From Labyrinthula sp. Ha (taxonomy: Eukaryota; Sar; Bigyra; Labyrinthulida; Labyrinthulaceae): a stretch of DNA of 64,000 nt. Where the stretch lies: contig JAALGZ010000055.1 in assembly GCA_015227615.1 (NCBI GenBank), forward strand, positions 166,756-230,755, given 5' to 3'. The position numbers were made by a program, and so were the translations under genes. The notes beneath the pieces are model-generated. The model was not told the origin of the DNA. It was given only the letters and a program-made list of their open reading frames with translations, and made no database searches. Shown in pieces: positions 24,291-33,599 of the stretch; within the stretch, counting starts at the first letter, position 1, and every line of letters starts with the position of its first letter.

Positions 24291-24858
24291 ATAGTGTTGC
24301 TCAGAGGGTTGAAAAAGCAGAATTTGGTCAAGGAAAAGGTTAAAGTTCAGGATTATTCAGAGCAACCTAGATTAGATGACGAATCCACTTAAGTTTTAAA
24401 TTTTAATTTTAACAAAAATCTAAATCTTCCGAATTTCAGTTTTCAAAATTATTTGTCTTAAACTTCTAATTAAGTCACTTCATATATTTACTTATGAACA
24501 TCTACACATATTTGCAAGTTTCTGTATTCAAGCTATGGAAAAAGATTTAAATCCATCCTCATCTTCATCGAGGGCCGAGTCACGGGGACTATTATTAAAG
24601 ACACAAGGAGCATGAAAGGCTCTCGGCTATGCTAGGGTCAAGTAACTTTAAATTCTAATGTTTTTTAACTCTTAATATATATTTTCTATCTTCTAGTACA
24701 CTTCACTTTGTCCCCAGCCCCCTATCTTTTTTGTCTAAGTATTGGAAATTATTGTTCTGCGCATCGATTATTCAGACGAAGTATGATGAAAAAAAATTGG
24801 GAAATCTATCTGACCAACGAGATCGCGAGAAGTATTTGAGTCCGGAGTCAAAAAATCC

Positions 24859-27800
24859 GAGCCCAGTAAATTGTAATATAATTCTTTTCAGTTGCTCTAT
24901 GTGGTATTTTCCCTTGCTCTTCACCAGTTTATAACGTCCTCGCTGAATTATCACAAAGCTTAAAAATAGTTTAACTAAGAATTAGCTAGTTTCATAACCG
25001 AAAAAATATAAAAGTATCTGAAGATAAAGATAGATTTAATGAATCGAATATATAGAGAGACAGCTGTCATATACGGACATGATATATCTAATATTTTAAT
25101 TCTTGTTCCTCCAAAAGTATCATAGAATTAACAAGGGAAAACACACCACTAAAACTCGCTAAATAGTATTTACATCCAATTTATAACCTTTGCCGATGAT
25201 TCAATAACCTTTCAAGAATCCATATCCAGGTCTTGACTTAATCCTGAGCCTAGTAAATATAAGTAGCAATTGGACTAAGAATAAATAAAAACCTAGCTAT
25301 GGAAATAAAGGTATCCATGTAAGTAAATGATGAGATTCCCAGAGAGGCATCCTATAAGACTCTAAGCAACTTTAACTGTGTGCTATATGATTGGTATTTC
25401 ACAAATTTCGCATAATATTAGCGCCATAGAAGGACGAGATAACGTGGGATATTCTACAGCATATTCGAAAATATAACAATGGCCCCTCTTATCCCTAAAT
25501 AGGTAGTAATTCAAGTGGTCACGAAGAAGAAGAGAGATATGGTGGTATAGTGAGAAAGAATCATCTGAGTAATAGAATTCAAATATATTGAAATCAAATT
25601 CAAGCACCTCAGGTACTAGCATGATAATGATTTTCTTAAAGGCAGAAAATCTTTGGTCAGCTCACCGCCACCTAGGTCATATATATATATTGTGTGTTAT
25701 TTCTTAAGCTAGAAAGCGAAATATATTAATGTATGCTACTTAGTTAATGCAATAAAGCTCCATTATATATATCAAATGTTTGAATATAAGCAGAAGATCA
25801 AAGAAAAAACTAAACATTCTTTTCAGCAAAATTAAATGGCACACAGAACGTATAAGCGAAAGCAAGACCACATTAAAATGAACTAAGGGACATGACTTGA
25901 AAAAAGTGTAGCGAGAAATAGATAAACGAACTTTATGCATTGATGAGAAGTTACAGACATCACGAGTTTCCACTATACTCAGTTCAAATAGCATCATAAC
26001 CTCAACCAGAATATTGGAGATGGAATTATTCTCATATCCAAAAACAATTGAGTTTGCAAAGGTAACTGGGGATGCCATACCTCTAGAAAAATCTGTCAGG
26101 TGTTAGATGAGCAGTCGTCCAACCACCTAGAAGTAATCAGAACATCCAACCCGCACATAATATCTTTAAATTATAACATAAGGAATGAGAGTACCAATGC
26201 ATGGTTAGGTATGCCGACTGGGCTCATGATACCTAGGTCGCAGTTGGAACACAGACAAAATCGCATATAATGAGTGAGAAGCAAATGTAACAGTAACAGC
26301 TGCAGTTATATTTCATTTTAGTGTCGCTGAAGATACAGAAACTCGAGTATACTAAAAAGAGACTGTACCAAATAGAAATATGCAAATATACCCTTTCTTC
26401 ATCCCAAACTTTAAACTATTGCAACAAGATAAAAAATAAAAAAATTAGCTGCAAACTAACTTTTAAGGCTAATGGGACAAATAGAAATAAACTCAAATAC
26501 ACCCGCAATACTGTAGCAGCTCATAAATAGCATGAGCAGTAAGAAGGGTACGATCAGAAGCTGCTAGGATTATATTACAAGGCCTAAGTCATACGTAACA
26601 ATTTTACTCTTATTAATTCTAGCCCTATGTACATATTGTATGATTCTACTGCTCAATGTCAATTACGACCAATTTATCATTAGTACATGGTTTAACTTAC
26701 CTTTGTTTGAATAATAAATTCTCACATTATGATGAATTAGTTCAGAAATCTTCGTCAAATATAACACCACTTCCCAGAAGATTTGATAATTTCTATAGAT
26801 GTTTTAAAAGGTTGTGCATGAGTGTTTTATCGTATCTACTCTTGAAGGATTTAATAAGGGACTACATGGGAATCCAGATACCTCTTTACCGGAACTTAAT
26901 AAAAAGCTGAACAGGGAGCCTAGTGTTACATGATGTAGAAAGTAATTTTAAAACTTACTAGTGAAAAACTTACAGCACGACAAAAAACCTGTTTATACCC
27001 CTTGAAAAAGTTAGTAGACTATATTCTCTTTACTGATGAAAGGATAAACGTTGAAGCTTTCTGCTTATAATTTCGTTTGCAAACTTAGTTTTTTGCTTGA
27101 TACACCCTTCTCAGGTTAATTGCTTCTTTATAATTTGCATTCTATAGTTTTAAGTCTGCCCTGCGGCAATCGTATTGGAAATCAAAATAAATCTTTATGA
27201 GAACCATCGACTTGAATTTTCTCCATTTCCTTCGAGATGTACAAAAACTAGGCAGCTGACTTTCGAGATCTCAAGGTCACGCTGCTTGTGGTATTTCGCC
27301 TAATAACCAAAAAGTGTACTTTTACATAACACCTAAAAATATTTTGGACATTTCTTTTAGAGTTCCATTTCATTTTTACAACTTTATTCGAGCCAATGAG
27401 AGCTTCTAAATGACATTTATTTAAGCTTTCTGAAAGGAACTAACCCCAGCAAGTAGGCTTTATATTTGTATATGTACTGTTGGCACTTGTAACTCTTGTA
27501 ATGCTAAGAATATGGTTAACATCAATAATCGGTCTACTACGTTTACTGGCAATTTCTCGCTTGATAGTTTTATTCCCTAAGGAATAATTTGTTTCTTGTT
27601 TTATATTATAATTTTGAAATTTGCTCTAAGAGGCATTGGTTTTATAACTTTAAGGAACTCTATAGGTTTAGTCAACTTTAGATCTTTAAATTCTTGGATA
27701 TATATTGTTATCCCGTAATAACTTTGCAACAACAACTCTTTGTAAGTTAATTATCTCTTAATTTAAAATCCCAACTATTCTTAATATACACATAATTTTC

Positions 27801-27934
27801 ATCACCTTATTTAGCATTATGTTGAAGTCCTATCTGTACAGTTCCTGTTTTCTACACAGTTTATATTCACCGAAGATGTTTCTCCTTAAGCAGTTCAAAC
27901 CCAGAACAGAATAAAAGCTGGGTTAAAATCGAAC
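24859..27934. other. AT-rich DNA without convincing genes
   Basis: An ATG-started minus-strand frame of 112 codons (25740-26078) and another of 79 codons (25383-25622) are the longest; neither has motifs, and both are rich in Phe, Leu and Ser as expected from composition. A TA repeat sits at about 25679-25692. The right end (27840-27934) is upstream of the plus-strand gene at 27935 and may contain its first exon: the frame is open back to 27890 and AG dinucleotides there could serve as acceptor. Confidence 0.45.
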
Positions 27935-28414
27935 ATGAGCTTAACATTGAATACTTGTAGAGATCGTGTAGAAACTGGCTTTGAAGAAAGATGTTGCATA
28001 TCGTGCTGCACACAGACTTTCCCTGATCGTCTCTCTCGCAACCAATGCATTGACGGCTGTGATAGAGCATGCACTACAAGCGATCCTTGCCGATATTTTG
28101 CTTTTCATTTCGTGTTTGGAATTTCTGCGAGTATAGATGATATCAATAAATGCTGTGTGATACATCCAGAGGATTCAGACGACTTTTACCTTGTACCTTT
28201 AGGTGATGTGGACAATTGTGCTAGTATACCTGTCACAGCTTTAGATCCGACTTCATCACCTACTATGAATCCAACAGTCTTGCCTACTCAATTTCCTACC
28301 GAGCCAAATCCCCTTCTTTCAAGTTATGAAAAAGGCGTTTTGCTTTTATATCTTGTATTTGTTTTTGCTCTGTTCAATTTATATTCGTTTTTCCAGGTAC
28401 GAAAAAGAAATTGA
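27935..28414 (+). CDS. Cys-rich membrane protein with Pro-Thr stalk and C-terminal TM segment
   Basis: A 159-residue ORF from ATG. Residues 1-100 form a cysteine-rich domain (13 Cys, including CCISCC and CCVIH) that looks extracellular. A Pro-Thr stalk follows (about 104-124, with SPTMNPT and LPTQFPT), then one TM helix (about 131-153) and a short basic tail (VRKRN). This is a type I layout, so a signal peptide is expected but is not at the ORF start; it is probably on an upstream exon, since the frame is open back to 27890. No known enzyme or ligand-binding family is recognisable. The 3' end converges on the paralog pair on the other strand. Confidence 0.65.
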   Translation: MSLTLNTCRDRVETGFEERCCISCCTQTFPDRLSRNQCIDGCDRACTTSDPCRYFAFHFVFGISASIDDINKCCVIHPEDSDDFYLVPLGDVDNCASIPVTALDPTSSPTMNPTVLPTQFPTEPNPLLSSYEKGVLLLYLVFVFALFNLYSFFQVRKRN

Positions 28415-28608
28415 GATGCCAAATCGCTATAAAATCTGTGATCTTTTTCTTGTGACACTAATTTCGTTCCTATTCCAACTTCTTTAAACTCAGATATTAA
28501 AGAGTAAGATTCGTTTCTTATTACAGATAGGCTTCTATATATCAGTGAAAAAAAAAGAAAATGTTTGTTCATTACAAATTAATATCTTCAAATTTCCAAT
28601 TGTAAGTT
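28415..28608 (-). other. Short spacer with a coding-like minus-strand reading
   Basis: On the minus strand a pyrimidine tract ending TATATAG (about 28537) is followed by an open reading (SVIRNESYSLISEFKEVG and on) that runs left past 28414 into the antisense of the neighbouring gene. It could be a terminal exon of the paralog next to it or chance; unresolved. Confidence 0.2.
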
Positions 28609-29571
28609 TTAAAATGTAAGGATAAAATCAAAATAATTTGTTAGAAATATAAGTCTTGTACGAATTCCCGCACTAATACGCTGATATCTTGGTTCTGGAA
28701 GCTTTGGATTTTGAATAAAAGCTATATCCAAAAGTGAACGTGCAGATGGAATAATATTTAAATACAAGTTTGGTAGCGTTTTAATCTTCTCACACCTGCA
28801 AAGAAACTGGGATAAGGATTTACTTCCTGCTTGATTGCATTTTACATGTTTAGCTTGAAAATGAAGTTTCTTGAGATGTAAATTAAGTTGAGTTCCTTGT
28901 ATGTAACATAAAAATATATCTATATCCCTTTCTTCAATAAAACTACCAATAAATTCCAAACTTGTAATCCTTGGTAAAAATATTTTATTTCTAAGAAGTC
29001 TACCAATAAAAATTGATCCACAAAGTTGTTGTGTTTTCTGTATATGAAAGTTTCCCAAGTTCAAAGCTACTTCATTCTGATTTTCATTGTTAAATAAATT
29101 CAATCCATTCCTACAGTCACTAACTGCACAACTAGTTCCAAAATAGTTTAGTTCATAACTCTCAGTTTTAAAATATTTGAAATCCTCAAAATTGCTTATA
29201 TTTACTAAGGTTCCTAAGTCTAGCCTAATAGAATGTATCGTTGAATATAAACTTAACCAGCTAAGCAGCTTGAAGATCTTCATCTCTTCCAGAATACTTT
29301 AGTAAGAAATAAATTTCATTTTTGAAAATGGGTTTATGTTTTTAAAGTTAGTTATTTCTAAGTCAAGCTTGACGAAAATTTTGGACAGTTCTTCTTCTGT
29401 CATATTCTTTTTTATTTTAAAGATCTCAGAGCAAGCTGGCGGGGGTTTTCCATAGTATGTAACTTCTTCTCTTGGTAAACCCTTAATATCCTCAATATTT
29501 TCTACTTGCTTATTTCTTATTATACAATACTCATTTGAAAAGTATATTACTATAATGTCTTCTTTTACCAT
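28609..29571 (-). pseudogene. Paralog of the gene at 30030-30989, with a premature TAA
   Basis: On the minus strand 963 bases from ATG 29571 to the stop at 28609 match the neighbouring gene along its whole length in a single frame, except for TAA at 29299-29301 after codon 90. At that position the paralog has Gln in KFIDHQSFL (here KFISY, stop, SIL), so one C-to-T change (CAA to TAA) explains it. Shared landmarks include VIYF..(D/E)YC(I/V)IR near the start, a Cys-rich spot (SDCRNGLNLFN against GDCRKCLSLFN), LGNFHIQK and LCGSIFIGRLLRN. The rest is intact, so the stop is recent, or the gene makes two products. Function unknown; leucine-rich spacing hints at an LRR-like fold but is not diagnostic. 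Confidence 0.7.
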
Positions 29572-30029
29572 TATTGTTTGGTAATTTTTTGTTTATTTGA
29601 CGCTTGTTCCGTTTTTTTTTCAATATGCCCAAAATAGTATTTTACAGGAAAGAAACTTGGTTAAAATAGGAAAGATATATGAATATTATGATTTAAAGAA
29701 AGAATTTTCTTATTGTTTCAAGAGATAAATAGAAAAAAAGTTTTAAAAACACAACACTGTTAGTGTTGAATACATCTGTTGTCTTCAAGTCAAATCTTTA
29801 ACTAAACACATTTCGCAAATTTTGAGTTCCTTACATACTTCATTTACAGCTTCACTTATTAGCTTAGGGTAGAGAAATACATTTTTCTTTTTCAAAAGTT
29901 CTAAAATTGTATAAGAATATTTTGGAGACTCCAATGAACAAGCAGTAGGAAAATCATGAATAAGCTAGTTTCAATTGTTAAACTCTCATAAGTTCTTGCT
30001 CAATTTCGTTTTTCTGTTTCTATGAAAAT
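29572..30029 (-). other. Spacer between the paralogs with a small coding-like reading
   Basis: Minus strand 29785-29972 is an open frame of about 60 codons with protein-like composition (DFPTACSLESPKYSY, then Lys-, Glu- and Leu-rich) ending at TGA 29785-29787. It starts right after a TAG that could be part of a splice acceptor. It could be a terminal exon of the gene at 30030-30989 or a fragment of a third copy. Not resolved. Confidence 0.25.
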
Positions 30030-30989
30030 TTAAAATTCTGAGGAATCTTTGCCATTTTTAAAAATCTTTAATATACGACTATTTGAATTATAATAGCGTT
30101 CTTTTGGTCTTGGGAGTGTTTCATTTAGAATAAAAGCTCTATCTATCATCGAATGAGAAGATCTATGAATGTTTTGATATAGTTTTGGTAACTCTTCAAT
30201 ATTCAAACACTTGGTTAGCAAGCATCCGAGTAATTTGCCACCAGCTCGACCACATCTTACATGAGCAGTTTGAAAACTAATTTTTCTTAAATACAAATGA
30301 ACTTGAGTTTCATTAAGGTAACATAAAACTTTGTCCACATCACTTTCTTTAACAAGACTACCAGTAAGCTCCAAACTCCTAATCTTCGGCAAAAAATAAT
30401 CATTTCTAAGAAGTTTCCCAATAAATAGTGAACCACATAACTTATTTCTTTTCTGGATATGAAACTTTCCTAAATTCGAAGCAATTTGTCTTCCATTCTC
30501 GTTAAATAAACTCAAGCATTTTCTACAATCTCCAGCAGAGGAACTGGTTGCAAAACAGTTTAATTCAATAATTTCTCCACAAACTTTTTCAAAAGTTTTT
30601 AACTTACAAATACTAAATAATTTCTTCATAGGTAGACTGATATGATTAATTAAAGTAATTTCACTTATCTTCGTGAGCAGAAAGAGGATACTTGTTTCAT
30701 TGAGAAAACTTTGGTGGTCTATAAACTTTACTCGTTCTTTTGGATACTTTCTTCTAAAAGTGTTTATTTGAAGCTGAAGCATGGTGAATAATTTATACAA
30801 AAGATTCTTTGTTATGTATTTTTGAACTTTGAACGTTTTAGATACTTCTGCTTTTCTTCCAAAGAATTCATCAGGTTCAACTTGTGATAAACTCTTGATA
30901 TCTAAAATATTTCTTACACTTTCATCTCTAATTACACAGTAGTCTCTTCCAAAGTATATTACAAGAACGATCTCTGGCGAATCATGCAT
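30030..30989 (-). CDS. Intact member of a tandem gene family of unknown function
   Basis: A 319-residue ORF from ATG 30989. The N-terminal 110 residues (VIYFGRDYCVIRDESV, then a helical part) form one apparent module. The middle contains a Cys-containing patch (GDCRKCLSLFN), LGKFHIQKRNKLCGS and a run with leucine spacing (LPKIRSLELTGSLV, then LYLRKISFQ) that recalls leucine-rich repeats. The C-terminal third contains LYQNIHRSSHSMIDRAFI and a basic tail. There is no signal peptide or TM helix, so it is probably intracellular. I do not recognise the family. The adjacent copy at 28609-29571 shows it arose by tandem duplication and helps confirm that the frame is real. Confidence 0.6.
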   Translation of the reverse strand: MHDSPEIVLVIYFGRDYCVIRDESVRNILDIKSLSQVEPDEFFGRKAEVSKTFKVQKYITKNLLYKLFTMLQLQINTFRRKYPKERVKFIDHQSFLNETSILFLLTKISEITLINHISLPMKKLFSICKLKTFEKVCGEIIELNCFATSSSAGDCRKCLSLFNENGRQIASNLGKFHIQKRNKLCGSLFIGKLLRNDYFLPKIRSLELTGSLVKESDVDKVLCYLNETQVHLYLRKISFQTAHVRCGRAGGKLLGCLLTKCLNIEELPKLYQNIHRSSHSMIDRAFILNETLPRPKERYYNSNSRILKIFKNGKDSSEF

Positions 30990-31391
30990 TTTGGTAAGGT
31001 TGTTTTGGGTTTATTATCTACACTTTACGTGTTTAGTTTTTTACTTTGTCCAAAATGGTATTCTGTTATAATAGACAACTTGTATTAAATAGAACAAAAT
31101 ATATGAAATGAGTGATTTGCAAAGATTCAAACCTTATTTGTTCCCTTAACAATAGTTAAAAAAATAAAGTTTGGGTAGTTTGTTTTCAACTTATCGTGTA
31201 ACAAGCTCATTAGATAATACTATTCTCTTCAAGCTTTCTGCTTCTAGGTACAGAGTTTAGAAGCAAATAGTTATTTGGTTTAGCATAATGATACAGAAGA
31301 CTTAAAGATTAAGACACAAAAGTGAGAAACATGGACTCTTGGGTAAGTGAGAATTTCCTTTTCACGAGGTTACATATTAACTTTGAAGAAC
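30990..31391. other. Short AT-rich intergenic spacer
   Basis: I see nothing coding in it. It separates the 3' end of the spliced gene at 31392-32338 from the 5' end of the gene at 30030-30989, both on the minus strand. Confidence 0.5.
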
Positions 31392-32338
31392 TTACAACGA
31401 GGGAGTAAGATTTACTACATCACAGTTTTCTATATGAGATTGGGCATCCCCTTCACAAGGTCTTGAATCAAAGACCATAGTGAAAACTGGACAGGGGTAG
31501 TTATTTGAAGCCCCAGATCTATCAGAGCACTCTAGTATAGGAGTATCATTTTCCAAAACAACACTTCTGTTGCTGCACCTTGCATAATGCGTACTACTTA
31601 TACATATCCCATTATTTAGTCTCTCATCTCCACCAGCATCGACCAAAGGTTGCTTAGAGCAAAGCTCCTCCAGTCTTGCTATTATTCCTTCTTCCTCTGT
31701 AGTTGGATAAAACGTAGGATTCTGTGTGGGAAACTGAGTCGGATTTGAAGTTGGAACTGCTATTGGAGGAGGAAATGATCCTGAATTATTCGCACCCTGT
31801 TCTGCTGGAACATCACCTCCATCAGAATCCATGACAAGAAACATAGCAAGACCAACACTTCCACTAACCAAGAACACAAGTAAAATAAAAACAAGTCCAG
31901 TTTTCTTCAAGACCTTCCTCCTTTGTTCACGCTTCTCTTCCAAAGCTTTTTGTTTTTTCTGCTCTTCATAGATCCTTTGTGGTTCCTTTGACACAACAAT
32001 GAAAGTTCCATTCCTTTCGTTTTCTTCATCTCTTTGTTGCAGTGCCAGTTTAAACTGCTGAAATTGGTCAGTTGCTCTGTAGCTCATTATGGCCTTTCTT
32101 TTAACGTCCTCCCGTTGAAGAGTATCAACTAAAAATTATACCAAAATAAGATCTTACCTGAATGTAAGGAAGCTCGTTGATTTATCTGATCCGCTTCAAA
32201 CCCAAGAACCCTAGTTGATAAAGTTTCAAGAGAGGAAGGAACAGATTCCAAATCATCTTCACCGACCGCAACTAACGAGGCAGCCTCCAATAAATCAACT
32301 TGGTTTGGTTTTGGGGCACGGGGTCCGGGATATCTCAT
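31392..32338 (-). CDS. Spliced type II membrane protein with Pro-Thr stalk and Cys-containing ectodomain
   Basis: Two exons on the minus strand, 32158-32338 and 31392-32128, joined across a 29-base intron, give about 305 residues in one frame from ATG 32338. The first exon is acidic and cytosolic (RYPGPRAPKPNQVDLLEAA). The second continues with a charged coiled-coil-like part (about 90-140), one TM helix (about 146-170, core GLVFILLVFLVSGS), a Pro-Thr stalk (VPTSNPTQFPTQNPTFYPT) and a C-terminal domain of about 95 residues with 7 Cys. Basic residues before the TM helix and no signal peptide indicate type II topology with the Cys domain outside. The splice keeps the frame and removes a stop at 32129-32131; without splicing, exon 1 would end after 69 codons. 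No family recognised. Confidence 0.75.
32129..32157 (-). other. 29-base spliceosomal intron
   Basis: On the minus strand the donor reads CAG|GTAAGA and the acceptor TTTTTAG|TTG, both close to consensus. The intron interrupts a codon after its first base, and the joined reading continues without a stop for more than 240 codons. Inside it the unspliced frame meets a stop, TAG, formed by the acceptor. Confidence 0.75.
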
Positions 32339-32515
32339 TCAGCTCGGGTCTTCGCACAACTATCTTTATGCAAATCTACTTGTAATCCTTTGTTAGTCGT
32401 TTTTTCTATTGTTTTGCTGTAACTTTTTGTACTGGAATATTTCTGTGCAATTTCATGGTGTTTCCTGGTGTGGATAATCCTGGAATCGTTCTAGAACAGT
32501 GGACGCTTTGTAAGT

Positions 32516-32740
32516 TTACTTTTTATCTTCCATTTGCACTAGTTTCTTGATGGTTGCAGTTGGAATAAAGTCGCATATCGGAAGCTGATTAACGTTAGTG
32601 CACGTTCCAGTTCTGCCGGAAAAAGTTAATGTAAAATAGAATGCTGAAGTTACCATTAAACAGAATAAATAGAATAGTAGAATGAGCCATGAGGGGTACC
32701 GGTTAGCTTCCGGAATTTCAAGATAAACCCCAACATACAA
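32516..32740 (-). CDS. Possible exon with one TM helix
   Basis: A minus-strand open frame of about 74-80 codons with protein-like composition: YLEIPEANRYPS, a strong hydrophobic helix (about 17-42, core LILLFYLFCLMVTSAFYF), a Cys-containing piece (TGTCTNVNQLPICDF) and a polar end. The apparent start is TTG with no good ATG near by, so it is more likely an internal or 3' exon. At the end, AAAGTAAAC could act as a donor. It lies 178 bases upstream of, and on the same strand as, the spliced gene at 31392-32338 and might be part of a neighbouring or the same transcription unit. Function unknown. Confidence 0.3.
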   Translation of the reverse strand: MYVGVYLEIPEANRYPSWLILLFYLFCLMVTSAFYFTLTFSGRTGTCTNVNQLPICDFIPTATIKKLVQMEDKK

Positions 32741-33599
32741 CGTGTTTCGTACAACTTCAAGACATTACCCAAAAATCAAACCATACGTAACAAAATTAGT
32801 TTTAGAGAACTATTTTGTTATATCCAAAATGAATGTAGAAGGATCGCAAAAGTGGATAACTGTAATTTCGTGAGTAAGAACTTTAATACTGTTGTTTTCT
32901 ACTTGTCCATGCCTTTGAACACCTGAGGAATATAACTACTGTGGCTGTTCTTGAATAGAAGGCTGGTTTTGATCTCTAGTCACGAATATATAGGGAAAAC
33001 TAAAGAGATGATGATCTCTTATGTCACCGTTTTCAAAAGAGTAACATATTGAATTTTTTTATGTAGCTCAAAAAATTAAGGTGCTTGTGTTTTGTTGTTG
33101 TTAGTTTTATGATCCGGTAAGGGCTTACTAACAGAAAAAACGGTAAGCAAAATCAAAAAGATTCAGAGCATGATAGTTAATATTGAACAGCAAAAGAGAT
33201 CCCATATTGAATGAGGTTTATAATTCAGAACTGGACTTAAAAAACTATATGGGCGTCAAATTTAAGACGAAAATAAAGGAGACACAAGCACCCTCTCAGA
33301 CTGAGTTTGTTTCCACTTAGCGTCTCCGACAGCTCCCAGACACCGCAAGTCATTACAAGGTAAGAGAAAAAGTACACTCGTGGAGTTTTAGTGATCTTGC
33401 TTGATACAAACTTTCTAGAACAGCACGAATGCCGTTTGAACTTTCATTCTTCTTGATTTGGCACGAAGAACTAAAAAAAGGACTCAATAAATAGCAAAGA
33501 GTAAACTAAAATGTCAACCGGAGTCAAAAAAAAATGATTTGTCTCAAAACCTATGTCCTTCTTCATTTAGGTAATATTTTTCTGTGATAGAGGCTCGTA
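32741..33599. other. Intergenic DNA, nothing recognisable
   Basis: AT-rich except for a slightly GC-richer patch at about 33290-33365. No motif found. Confidence 0.45.

Larger units (their letters stand above)
23900..24858. repeat. Imperfect inverted repeat (foldback element) enclosing tandem repeats
   Basis: Arm 1 at about 23900-23971 and arm 2 at about 24788-24858 are reverse complements of one another over about 70 bases, with mismatches; the best-conserved core includes TCCGGAGTCAAAAAATC in arm 2 and its complement, with one mismatch, in arm 1. The arms lie about 815 bases apart. The interior has no gene and holds three different tandem repeats (24034-24053, 24081-24172, 24180-24290). 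The structure resembles a non-autonomous foldback or MITE-like transposon; no target-site duplication was established. Confidence 0.5.

Noticed and set aside
25740-26078. ATG-started minus-strand ORF of 112 codons.
   Set aside because: Composition is as expected from AT-rich DNA, with no motif, homologue or splice context that I can see.
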